From an uncultured Lewinella sp. (GTDB lineage: Bacteria; Bacteroidota; Bacteroidia; Chitinophagales; Saprospiraceae), in contig CALIGP010000285.1 in the NCBI GenBank assembly GCA_938021455.1, positions 1 through 8,310 on the forward strand: a DNA stretch of 8,310 nt, given 5' to 3'. Below are positions 1 to 7,005 of this stretch, in pieces. The notes beneath the pieces were generated by a model. The model saw only the letters and a program-made list of their open reading frames with translations. It was not told the DNA's origin and searched no databases. Within the stretch, counting starts at the first letter, position 1; each line of letters starts with the position of its first letter. The position numbers and the translations under genes are program-made.

Positions 1-1275
1 ACCTCTCACATTGACACCTCTCCAGGCTCTGGTTCCTTCACGACGAAAGATAAGCCTGTAACGAGGCTGCGGAGCAGACCAACTCAAGCGGGCGCTGCTA
101 GCCGTTACATCTGAGGATTGCGTCTGTGTTGGTACAGTACAGCCCGTAGGTTGTGGAGCACAAGGGCTACATTCCGGGCCTCCACAGTCGACAGCCGTTT
201 CATTTCCGTTACGGATGCCATCAGTACAGGTAGACGTTCCGCCACCTCCGGTTCCACCGCCCTGGCATACCCGACTGGCGTTAGCGGCTACTGCCTGCAA
301 CGAAGCGTTCAGAAAGTTAGTAGAGCGGACAATCTGTCCACTGGTAAACATATACATGCAGGCGTCATTGCTGTAATCCATATAGTTCATGTGAAGGTCG
401 GTAGAGTTACAGGTAGAAGCACCGATTGTAGGGCAACCATCGTAGGGACCAGCAGAGTTAGGTGTATCCGACACCTGATCATCAGCATTACAGTTCTCTT
501 GGCTACCCCAAACATGGTCAAGGAAAAGATAGTGCCCCATCTCGTGCGTTAGCGTTCGGCCCAGGTTAAAGGGTGCCTCTGCCCGGACATTTCCACAGGC
601 ACTTCCGGTACCAAAAGCAGTGGCATCAATACTAATTCCATCACCGTTACCACTTCCGCCAAAGGGCGCTGAGCCAAGCAAGCCCGTATTCTGCTGAATA
701 AAGATGTTGATGTATCCGCTCCAACGGCTATCAGATTCTCCGTTAGTGGCGTTGTTTGTAACGGCTGGGTCTCCGTCAGAAAGCCCGAAACCCGATGGGT
801 GGTTTTTGTCCGCCAGGCAAAACTGGAAGCAAGCCTCTCCGTTACTGACGCCAGGGAAGCTGGGTGATGCCTCATTCCGCCAGCGGGAGATATCAGAATT
901 AGTGCCCTGAAAATCTGCATTCATAATATCCACCTGCTCCTGTGCCATCTGACGCAGGCAGCTGATATCCGCATTGCGGGTGCCCTGAAAATGGAAGGCC
1001 AGCGGTAAAATTATCGGTGTATTGCAATTCGCCTTGGGGGCAGGCATGTTCAGTACTTTGTCCAGCCGTTCCTGGTGCTTTTTTTGGTAAGCGGGATCTT
1101 GCATGAGCCCTTGATGACGGGTCGCCATCCCACAATTGCGGCGGGTAAGCTGATCCGGCACCTCCTGCTGGCTCACGATTTGCTGATCATCAATGAATTC
1201 GTCTTTTTCACAACTGGTAAACAGCAGAAGCATCGACATCAAGCAGAAAGCGGGGATTAATAGTAAATTCTTCAT
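1..1275 (-). CDS. Pappalysin/M43-like zinc metalloprotease lipoprotein, partial (3' end outside window)
   Basis: Reading down from the ATG at 1275-1273 gives 425 codons with no stop before position 1, so the C-terminus is missing. The N-terminus is a lipoprotein signal: hydrophobic residues 4-19, then FTSC with lipidated Cys22. The next residues, EKDE, resemble the K-(D/E)2 surface export signal described for Bacteroidota lipoproteins. The catalytic motif is HEMGHYLFLDH (244-254), a metzincin-type three-His zinc site with Glu245 as base, and a Met-turn NYMDY lies at 297-301. This spacing, with Cys residues between the two motifs, fits family M43 (cytophagalysin/pappalysin-like). A Gly/Thr-rich linker (about 340-348) leads to a Cys-rich segment (350-372, CTDG...CGGPECSPC) and the start of an Fn3-like domain (about 380 onward, ending YRLIFRREGTRAW). 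Phe251 replaces the usual Gly of HExxHxxGxxH. No Shine-Dalgarno is visible, as is usual in this phylum. It lies 127 bases downstream of another minus-strand metallopeptidase gene and may be co-transcribed. Predicted role: cell-surface or periplasmic proteolysis; substrate unknown. Confidence 0.85.
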   Translation of the reverse strand, partial: MKNLLLIPAFCLMSMLLLFTSCEKDEFIDDQQIVSQQEVPDQLTRRNCGMATRHQGLMQDPAYQKKHQERLDKVLNMPAPKANCNTPIILPLAFHFQGTRNADISCLRQMAQEQVDIMNADFQGTNSDISRWRNEASPSFPGVSNGEACFQFCLADKNHPSGFGLSDGDPAVTNNATNGESDSRWSGYINIFIQQNTGLLGSAPFGGSGNGDGISIDATAFGTGSACGNVRAEAPFNLGRTLTHEMGHYLFLDHVWGSQENCNADDQVSDTPNSAGPYDGCPTIGASTCNSTDLHMNYMDYSNDACMYMFTSGQIVRSTNFLNASLQAVAANASRVCQGGGTGGGGTSTCTDGIRNGNETAVDCGGPECSPCAPQPTGCTVPTQTQSSDVTASSARLSWSAPQPRYRLIFRREGTRAWRGVNVRG

Positions 1276-1402
1276 AAAAGCAATTAGTTAAGGGGTGAGT
1301 ATGCCCATTCGCACCGGGAACCGGTTGGGCGATTAGTAAAGGGAAAAATGGAGATTATTAATTGTGCGGAGATATTCCGCTAGGGGAAGAGTAGTGAGGT
1401 AA

Positions 1403-2302
1403 CTACCGACTCAATGCCCGCAGGCTTTTCATTTTGCCAAAGCTTCCGGGCTGCAAGCCATTGGGGTCAGCGTTTCCACGGATGGTTTCCCGCAGGGCGA
1501 CTAACTCGGGAAACTCATAGAGCAGTTGGATTTTTTTATCGGCGATGGATTCGCCAGTAGGCCGTTGTCCCTGCGTGACGAAGTAGCCGAAGACTTCAGC
1601 AATATCCTCACCAGGGTTGGTGGCGGCGTAGTCAGAAACAAAGCGGTCAGGATAGCGATCGTACGTTCTTTCCGGCTGGTTGAAATTATGGTCTTCGTAG
1701 ATGTCCGCCCAGCCTAGTTCGTAGAAGCGGTTGATGTAGGAGCCAGGCTTACTACATCCTTCACCGGTGAAAAACTGCGGGCAGCTCTCTTCCGATCCGC
1801 CTACGTTGATCTGACCGTTATTAAGGGTCATGACGTGGGCGTATTCATGCAGAACAAGGTGGGTGAAGTAGTTAGAAAAGTCAATCCGGGTCAGGTCCTC
1901 TGCCGCATCAATGGCAAGGCCAAAACGCCAGCGACTGAGGTCATCAGGATTAATGGGCTCTACGAATCCGTCGGTTTCCTGATTGCCGTAGAAAATGATG
2001 AATTCGGCGATGTTACCTCGGGCTTCAAGAGGTATGACCCGGGTAACGAAATCCCAGATTTCGTCGTGGCGGCCTTTATCGTCCTGATACGCTTTCAGGC
2101 CGCTGGGCACATTGTAATCACGAAGGAGGCGGATGTCATTGCCGTCTACGGTGTAAAGGGTAATGCTGTTTTCACCGTCCGTGTCCGTTTCTTCGGAGGG
2201 ACTACTGGCTTCTTCGGTGAAATTATCATCTGGGAGGAATTCTCCTTTTTCACAAGAGGCAAAAACGAAGAGGGCAAGAAGGATAAAAAGATACTGTTTC
2301 AT
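1403..2302 (-). CDS. Putative zinc-binding metallopeptidase lipoprotein (HExxH, Peptidase_Mx1-like)
   Basis: The protein has 299 residues from the ATG at 2302. The frame stays open upstream to 2422, but only the 2302 start puts a signal peptide at the N-terminus (MKQYLFILLALFVFASC, lipidated Cys17), so the 40-residue extension is rejected. An acidic Ser/Thr-rich spacer (about 25-45) follows. The catalytic candidate is HEYAH at 152-156, preceded by hydrophobic THLVL. Downstream, SDYAATNPGEDIAEVFGYFV (223-242) carries an EDxAE motif that could supply the third zinc ligand, as in gluzincin-like peptidases. Cys174 and Cys183 in the FFTGEGC stretch could form a disulfide. The pattern recalls the Bacteroidota lipoproteins annotated as putative zinc-binding metallopeptidase or substrate import-associated zinc metallohydrolase, which lie near TonB-dependent receptors. 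The family is assigned from memory of motifs, not from a search. It is divergent from a sigma/anti-sigma/TBDR operon, and a second metalloprotease lipoprotein gene follows downstream. Substrate unknown; it may act on the cell surface, though CEKGE matches the export signal less well than its neighbour. Confidence 0.8.
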   Translation of the reverse strand: MKQYLFILLALFVFASCEKGEFLPDDNFTEEASSPSEETDTDGENSITLYTVDGNDIRLLRDYNVPSGLKAYQDDKGRHDEIWDFVTRVIPLEARGNIAEFIIFYGNQETDGFVEPINPDDLSRWRFGLAIDAAEDLTRIDFSNYFTHLVLHEYAHVMTLNNGQINVGGSEESCPQFFTGEGCSKPGSYINRFYELGWADIYEDHNFNQPERTYDRYPDRFVSDYAATNPGEDIAEVFGYFVTQGQRPTGESIADKKIQLLYEFPELVALRETIRGNADPNGLQPGSFGKMKSLRALSR

Positions 2303-2517
2303 GGCTGATGGTTGATTATACTTTGTCCGGAAAAAGAAGGAAACAGCGGCGGGGAGCTGAAGTCCTTTAGACTCCGTTTTCCGGATAATAGCTAGGTAAA
2401 AAGAGCGTAGCGTTGAGGTCATGCGACAGCGTTTGCGTTGGTTGATTTGCCCCCAAGACGAACAGAATTCGACTTACCCCTACCCGGGGAGAAAAAAACT
2501 TTCCTACCTTGTTCAAT
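2303..2517. promoter_or_regulatory. Divergent intergenic region between metallopeptidase and sigma-factor operon
   Basis: These 215 bases must hold the promoters of both divergent transcription units. No convincing Bacteroidota promoter (TTTG at -33 with TAnnTTTG at -7) was found on either strand. The closest match, TACCTTG at 2505-2511, is too near the sigma-factor start unless the transcript is leaderless. A run of A (2492-2497) lies about 20 bases before the ATG at 2518. A 9-bp inverted repeat is listed separately. If the ECF sigma factor drives its own operon or the peptidases, its target promoter should be here. Confidence 0.45.
2326..2385. repeat. 9-bp perfect inverted repeat in divergent region
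   Basis: TCCGGAAAA at 2326-2334 and TTTTCCGGA at 2377-2385 are exact reverse complements separated by 42 bases. A small AGTC/GACT stem with a 5-base loop (2361-2373) lies between them. The arms sit 24-83 bases upstream of the metallopeptidase start. They could be a paired operator or, in the minus-strand transcript, a 5' leader hairpin. Function is not shown by the sequence, and a 9-bp match at this distance could be chance. Confidence 0.4.
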
Positions 2518-3129
2518 ATGACTTCTCAAGCGGCGGGTACCGCCGACCCCAAGGCAGAAGAACAGGCATGGCTTTTGGGCCTAAACGCAGGCCGTGAAGA
2601 AGACCTGGAACGGATTTTCCTCCGTTACCATCGATACATCGTGGTAACGGCCTATCAACTCCTACATGAAGATGGGCGCGCCCAGGATCTCGTACAAGAC
2701 TTATTCTTTAGCCTGTGGACGAAAAGAAAAGACCTACGGGTAGATGGTAGCCTTAAAGCTTACCTGCGCAAAGCGATCGTTAATCGTTGTATTGACGAGA
2801 TACGGCGGGAGAAACGGTTTAAAACCGACGATGACAGTAAGTTAGCCACCTATTCTGCAACAACCTCCTCGGCAGCGGATGCCAAGCTGCACGCCACAGA
2901 GCTCCAACAGCTCATCAACCGGGCAATTGATAGGTTACCAGACCGTTGCCGGACCGTTTTCGCCCTCAGTCGATTTCAGCAACTCTCGAATAAAGAGATT
3001 GCACAGAAACTAGACATCTCCATTAAGACGGTAGAAAACCAAATGACGAAAGCGCTTAGGCAATTACGTCTTGCCGTAGCGGGGCATTTACCGGAGTGGA
3101 TGATTCTTTTACTACTCTTTAACCATTAG
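2518..3129 (+). CDS. ECF-family RNA polymerase sigma-70 factor (FecI-like, Bacteroidota type)
   Basis: The protein has 203 residues from the ATG at 2518; a TTG at 2509 in the same frame could add three residues but is less likely. The sigma-2 region spans about 33-101, with the core-binding segment RAQDLVQDLFFSLWTKRKDL (54-73) and the -10-binding helices ending NRCIDEIRREKRF. A variable linker (102-130) is followed by sigma-4 (about 133-186): LPDRCRTVFALSRFQQLSNK, then a helix-turn-helix EIAQKLDISIKTVENQMTKA. The C-terminus is hydrophobic (WMILLLLFNH), as often seen in Bacteroidota FecI-type factors. There is no sigma-3, so it is group 4 (ECF). It directs RNA polymerase to a small regulon and is expected to be held inactive by the FecR-like protein encoded 53 bases downstream. 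The divergent peptidase genes and its own operon are candidate targets; this is an inference. Confidence 0.93.
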   Translation: MTSQAAGTADPKAEEQAWLLGLNAGREEDLERIFLRYHRYIVVTAYQLLHEDGRAQDLVQDLFFSLWTKRKDLRVDGSLKAYLRKAIVNRCIDEIRREKRFKTDDDSKLATYSATTSSAADAKLHATELQQLINRAIDRLPDRCRTVFALSRFQQLSNKEIAQKLDISIKTVENQMTKALRQLRLAVAGHLPEWMILLLLFNH

Positions 3130-3134
3130 CGGAT

Positions 3135-3155
3135 AGGGGTAAGCCCCTTATTTTT
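3135..3155 (+). terminator. Hairpin plus T-run between sigma and anti-sigma genes (possible attenuator)
   Basis: AGGGG (3135-3139), loop TAAG, CCCCT (3144-3148), then TTATTTTT form a short GC-rich stem followed by a T-run, 5 bases after the sigma-factor stop. The stem has only five pairs, so termination would probably be partial. Such an attenuator inside the operon would make more sigma-factor transcript than anti-sigma and receptor transcript. Structure seen in sequence; function inferred. Confidence 0.4.
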
Positions 3156-3182
3156 CGCCTAGTCTAAGAACAGGCAATACAT

Positions 3183-4217
3183 ATGGACCAAGACTTCTAC
3201 ATACAACTCATACATCAATCGCTGCGCGGAGAGCTTCTCGGTGCCGATGAAGAACGGCTGTCAGAATGGAGGAAGGCCACTCCGGAGAACCAACTGCTGG
3301 AAGAACAGGTCCGAAAAGGATGGGAACTAAGCCAGCATTACGAGCCGGAGCTTACGCTCGATTCCGCTGCGGCGTTCAACCAACTTCGCACCCGCGTCCG
3401 CGCCCATGAAGCAGAACAAAATCAGGACGAAACCCCGGAAGAACCGCCAATGGCCGCTAGGGTCCGCCAGCTCCCCAATCCCCGCTGGAAAGGGCTATCC
3501 ATTGCGGCAGCCATTGCTCTACTTTTTGTGGCGGCGTTCCTGCTTTGGCCAAGCGAGCAGACGAGCGAGCTTATCATCGCAGCGGCCACGGACGAGCCAA
3601 AAGATGTTTTTCTCCCGGACGGCTCCACGGTCACCCTGCGCGAAAACAGCCAGTTGGAATATCCTGCGACCTTCCCCGTCAACCAACGGGACGTTCGCCT
3701 GAGCGGAGAAGCCTTCTTTCAGGTTACCCCAGACGCTAACGCTCCCTTCACCGTAGACGCTGGCAACCAAGTATCCGTTCGGGTGCTCGGAACCTCCTTT
3801 TTAGTGAAGGCCAGCGACCCCACAACGGAAGTACGCGTCAGCGTGGAAAGCGGGCGGGTAGCACTCCTTGCCCCCGGAGGACTCGATTCCTTGTTGCTTG
3901 CCAAAGGCAAAGCAGGGCGCTTCCGACCCGGAAGTGAGCCCTTACGCCTAACGGAATTCCGCCCCAATGACACCGCCTGGAAAACGGGTGCCATGAGCTT
4001 CGTTAATCAGCCACTTAGCTCGGTTATCGCAGACCTCTCCGATCAATACGGCACCACCATCACACTGTTGAATCCAGACATGGCCGATTGCCGCTTTACC
4101 GGGCGCTTCCCCTCCTTCTCCTTAGCCGAAATTTTGGACGCGCTGAAAGATAACTACGGTCTGGAGTGGCAACAAAAATCGACGGTCTACGAACTAAGTC
4201 AGGGTGTATGCCAGTAG
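3183..4217 (+). CDS. FecR family anti-sigma factor with C-terminal DUF4974-type domain
   Basis: The protein has 344 residues. Residues 1-100 are a charged cytoplasmic part expected to bind the sigma factor. One membrane segment (about 105-122, LSIAAAIALLFVAAFLL) is followed by the periplasmic FecR domain (about 135-230), with the family-typical DVFLPDGSTVTLRENSQLEY, VRLSGEAFFQV and the VLGTSFLV strand. Residues 271-338 (MSFVNQPLSSVIADLSDQYG ... YGLEWQQKSTVYEL) match the C-terminal DUF4974 pattern of Bacteroidota FecR proteins, which is STN-like. Its role is to hold the ECF sigma factor at the inner membrane and release it when the outer-membrane receptor signals; FecR homologues elsewhere are activated by regulated proteolysis. 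It lies 53 bases after the sigma gene, and its stop overlaps the receptor start by 10 bases, which suggests translational coupling. Length is typical of the family. Confidence 0.93.
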   Translation: MDQDFYIQLIHQSLRGELLGADEERLSEWRKATPENQLLEEQVRKGWELSQHYEPELTLDSAAAFNQLRTRVRAHEAEQNQDETPEEPPMAARVRQLPNPRWKGLSIAAAIALLFVAAFLLWPSEQTSELIIAAATDEPKDVFLPDGSTVTLRENSQLEYPATFPVNQRDVRLSGEAFFQVTPDANAPFTVDAGNQVSVRVLGTSFLVKASDPTTEVRVSVESGRVALLAPGGLDSLLLAKGKAGRFRPGSEPLRLTEFRPNDTAWKTGAMSFVNQPLSSVIADLSDQYGTTITLLNPDMADCRFTGRFPSFSLAEILDALKDNYGLEWQQKSTVYELSQGVCQ

Positions 4218-6895
4218 TATACCGACTGCTACAATTAGCAGGCCTTTTCCTATTGCTCTCATCGGGGCTAATTGGCCAATCCACCCTAAGCCTGGAGGTA
4301 AAAGAGGAACCGCTGGGCCGGGTACTATTCGCGCTGAGCGAGCAAAGTAACTATGCGATTTCCTTTAATAGCCGCTGGCCAGAAACAGAAGCGGCCATTA
4401 GTGTACAGTTCGAGAACATCACCTTGGAGGAAGCCCTCGAAAGATGCTTGCAGGGCAGTGGTCTTGGGTATCGACTCACGGGCCGACGCATCAGTCTTTT
4501 TCGTTTGACACCTCAACGAATAACCATCAGCGGCTATCTGGAAGATGCGGTGAGTGGTGAACGACTGGTCGCTGGGTCCGTGCTGGACACGGGTAGCGGA
4601 CGGGGAACCCTGACCAACGGCTACGGCTTTTTCAGCCTGCAAATACCGGCGTCTTCCGCTGAGTTACAATTCAGTTATCTGGGCTATGAACTCCAAATCC
4701 GGGAGGTAAATAAAGGAACGGAAACCGGCTCGCTCCGTATTCGCCTGAAGGCCGATGCGCGTCTTCCCGAGATCGTAGTGAAAGCCTCTGAGCAGACGCC
4801 CGAAGCCCCCGCCTCCTCCGCCAGTAAACAATATTACCGCCAGCAATTGCTAGATCAAAGAGGCCCCGGAGGGGAAGCCGATGTTTTCGACCTGCTATAC
4901 CGAACAACCGATAGCCAACGAGGAGCAGATGGGCTCGGGGGGCTTTTCGTGCGGGGCGGCGGAGCAGACCAGAACCTCGTCCTGCTGGACGATACCCCCG
5001 TCTTTCAGCCCGCGCATGCTTTCGGGCTTTTCTCGGTGATCAATCCGGATATCATCCGCTCTGCTACTTTCTATCAGGATGGATTTCCGGCTCGCTACGG
5101 AGGGCGGTTGTCTTCCGTCATGGACATCCGCAGCCGCGAAGGGAACACCCAGCACACGACGGGTTCTGCGGAGGTCAACACCTTCACTACTAAGCTATTG
5201 CTGGAAATACCGACGGTAAAAGATAAGGGTGGGATTCTCCTGGCTGCCCGAAGAACCCACCTCGATCCATTCCTTGAAAGCTACAGCCGAATTCAAAAAG
5301 AGCTAAATGATGAAATTGGCGCTACGAGATATCACTTCTATGACCTGAACCTGAAAGCACATCATTCGATCTCCGACCGGGACCGCCTATACCTGAGTGT
5401 CTACCGTGGTGGAGATGTATTGACGAGTGATCTTTATACTGCCTTCTCCTTTCTGACGGAAGACGGGGGAGATGCTTTCTATGAGGAAGACGCCAGTCAG
5501 GATCTCCGATGGGGTAATAGCATCGGATCCCTTCGGTGGAATCATTTATTCAACGATCAACTATTCGTCAATACCACCCTGACCTATAGCAGATTTGCGT
5601 ACCAAAGCGTCAATTTTTCCGACATTCGGGAGAGTGCTCCGTTAGACACGCTGGACGTCTTTTACGTCGGTCAGTTTGAGTCCCTCATTCAGGATTTTCG
5701 CTTAAAAGTTGATGCGGATTATTACGCTGGAGACCATCATCTAACCTTTGGAGCCTCTGCATTATCCCGGCGATTTATTCCCGGAGCAATTGTTGATCAG
5801 ATCGAGCAAGATTCCATAGGAGAGAAAGAAATTGTCAGTCTGGTAGAAGAACAACTCGCTTTTCCTGGCTTTGAGGCCGGAGAGTTTGCCCTCTATGCGG
5901 GAGATGAAATTAAGTGGAGTAATGGCTGGTCTTTGATGGCTGGTCTTCGCCTCTCCGCCTTTACCTACGATGGCCAGTTTTGGCTTTTACCGGAGCCACG
6001 CTTCAGCCTGGGCTGGCAAAAAATGAGAGTGGCCTCCCTCCGTCTATCCCTTAGCCGGATGAACCAGTATTTGCATTTACTCAGTTCTTCCGGTGCGAGT
6101 TTACCAACGGACCTTTGGGTGCCGGCCAGTCGCCGATTTGGTCCACAGTCCGCCTGGCAAACCAGTCTTGCAGGAGAGTGGATAGCTACCGAACAATGGA
6201 CAATATCCGGCAATGCTTACTACAAACACTTCCAAAACCTGGTGACCTATGATGATGAAGTCCGCTTTCCGGAACTGGCCGAAAACCTCGCTGAATTCTG
6301 GGAAGAAGAAGTCGTAAGCGGGGAAGGGAATAGCCTTGGCTTCAGCACAACGGTCGAGTATAGCAAGGAAAAGATTTTTTTGTCGGGGAGCTATTTGTAT
6401 CAACGTAGCCTTCGGCAATTTAACGAGTTAAATTTCGGGGAGTCCTTCCCTTTTTCTTTCGACCGGCCGCACAAGTTATCCTTCCGGTTCCGGCAAAAGC
6501 TATCCCCTTCTTTTGACCTTTTCGGGCAGTGGGAAATTTCCAGCGGCCGACCGGTTACGCTAGTGAGAACGGTCGGATACTTTGAACCGCTCAATAACTT
6601 TCCGGCCTTCGACGAGGAGCAGCTCACAGACTTGAACGACTATCGTTTACCCGTCTTTCACCGCTTTGATCTTTCGGGCAGGTTCCGATGGTCAGGTCAA
6701 AAAACAACCCAGGAAATACGCTTAGGCGTCTCTAATCTGTATAATCGCAAGAACGTTTACTTCGCCTACGAAGCCGACGGTTTTTCGGACGGACTGGGTC
6801 CTGAATTTCGCGAAGAGACCAGTTTACCACTGCTACCAATGTTGAGCTACCGGATTGCTTTTTCGGGCGCGGACGCGGGTTCAAGGATAAAGTAA
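4208..6895 (+). CDS. TonB-dependent outer-membrane receptor with STN signalling domain
   Basis: The protein has 895 residues. The frame is open from an ATG at 4166, but the ATG at 4208 starts directly on a signal peptide (about 1-23, hydrophobic 6-22) and is chosen. The STN domain spans about 27-99 (EEPLGRVLFALSEQSNYAIS ... YRLTGRRISLF) and would contact the FecR periplasmic domain. A carboxypeptidase-like regulatory domain follows at about 104-182 (ITISGYLEDAVSGERLVAGS). LPEIVVKA (186-193) is a possible TonB box. The plug spans about 220-310, with FVRGGGADQNLVLLDDTPVF and GFPARYGGRLSSVMDIRSRE. The rest has the alternating aromatic pattern of a 22-strand barrel. The last strand ends SYRIAF and is followed by a 10-residue polar tail, unlike the usual terminal aromatic. 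It is smaller than a typical SusC, and no SusD or DUF4249-type partner gene follows. Its ligand cannot be read from the sequence: siderophore, peptide, glycan or other. It is translationally coupled to fecR. Confidence 0.93.
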   Translation: MPVVYRLLQLAGLFLLLSSGLIGQSTLSLEVKEEPLGRVLFALSEQSNYAISFNSRWPETEAAISVQFENITLEEALERCLQGSGLGYRLTGRRISLFRLTPQRITISGYLEDAVSGERLVAGSVLDTGSGRGTLTNGYGFFSLQIPASSAELQFSYLGYELQIREVNKGTETGSLRIRLKADARLPEIVVKASEQTPEAPASSASKQYYRQQLLDQRGPGGEADVFDLLYRTTDSQRGADGLGGLFVRGGGADQNLVLLDDTPVFQPAHAFGLFSVINPDIIRSATFYQDGFPARYGGRLSSVMDIRSREGNTQHTTGSAEVNTFTTKLLLEIPTVKDKGGILLAARRTHLDPFLESYSRIQKELNDEIGATRYHFYDLNLKAHHSISDRDRLYLSVYRGGDVLTSDLYTAFSFLTEDGGDAFYEEDASQDLRWGNSIGSLRWNHLFNDQLFVNTTLTYSRFAYQSVNFSDIRESAPLDTLDVFYVGQFESLIQDFRLKVDADYYAGDHHLTFGASALSRRFIPGAIVDQIEQDSIGEKEIVSLVEEQLAFPGFEAGEFALYAGDEIKWSNGWSLMAGLRLSAFTYDGQFWLLPEPRFSLGWQKMRVASLRLSLSRMNQYLHLLSSSGASLPTDLWVPASRRFGPQSAWQTSLAGEWIATEQWTISGNAYYKHFQNLVTYDDEVRFPELAENLAEFWEEEVVSGEGNSLGFSTTVEYSKEKIFLSGSYLYQRSLRQFNELNFGESFPFSFDRPHKLSFRFRQKLSPSFDLFGQWEISSGRPVTLVRTVGYFEPLNNFPAFDEEQLTDLNDYRLPVFHRFDLSGRFRWSGQKTTQEIRLGVSNLYNRKNVYFAYEADGFSDGLGPEFREETSLPLLPMLSYRIAFSGADAGSRIK

Positions 6896-6923
6896 AAAAG
6901 CAGTGGAAAGGGGCTATAGTGGA

Positions 6924-7004
6924 CTCGGTTACTACAGGTGATTTTTGAAATTTTCGGCGAATGACCAGGCTTATTACCTAAAACCCGGGCCTGTAGTAAC
7001 CGAG
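6924..7004. repeat. Perfect 15-bp inverted repeat between convergent genes
   Basis: CTCGGTTACTACAGG (6924-6938) and CCTGTAGTAACCGAG (6990-7004) are exact reverse complements flanking 51 bases. With one bulged A (6923), two more G-C pairs extend the stem outward. It lies 28 bases after the receptor stop and 145 bases from the stop of the convergent Rieske gene. No T-run follows either arm and no clear target-site duplication flanks it. Possible roles are a long RNA stem that ends or protects transcripts, a REP/MITE-like non-coding element, or a recombination site. The structure is certain, the role is not. The rest of the 6896-7148 gap holds a UUCG hairpin and nothing else recognisable. Confidence 0.75.
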
Positions 7005-7005
7005 C

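Noticed and set aside
118..552. Plus-strand open frame of 144 codons
   Set aside because: It is antisense to the M43-like gene, whose minus-strand frame carries the zinc motif, the Met-turn and the lipoprotein signal; the plus-strand translation has no recognisable domain.
549..1135. Two overlapping minus-strand frames (920-549 and 1135-899) suggesting a broken gene
   Set aside because: Both are in other frames than the continuous 1275-to-1 minus-strand frame, which was checked codon by codon and has no stop. They are shadows, not frameshift fragments.
1313..1325. ACCGG/CCGGT hairpin upstream of the M43-like gene
   Set aside because: Five pairs with a three-base loop is expected by chance in GC-rich intergenic DNA.
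1366..1380. GCGGA/TCCGC hairpin between the two peptidase genes as terminator
   Set aside because: The stem has five pairs and no adjacent T-run on the minus strand; it is too weak to call.
2303..2422. 40-residue N-terminal extension of the metallopeptidase
   Set aside because: It would bury the lipoprotein signal peptide inside the protein; the ATG at 2302 places the signal correctly.
2505..2511. TACCTTG as a Bacteroidota -7 promoter element
   Set aside because: It lacks one T of TAnnTTTG, has no TTTG at the right distance upstream, and would place the transcript start at the ATG.
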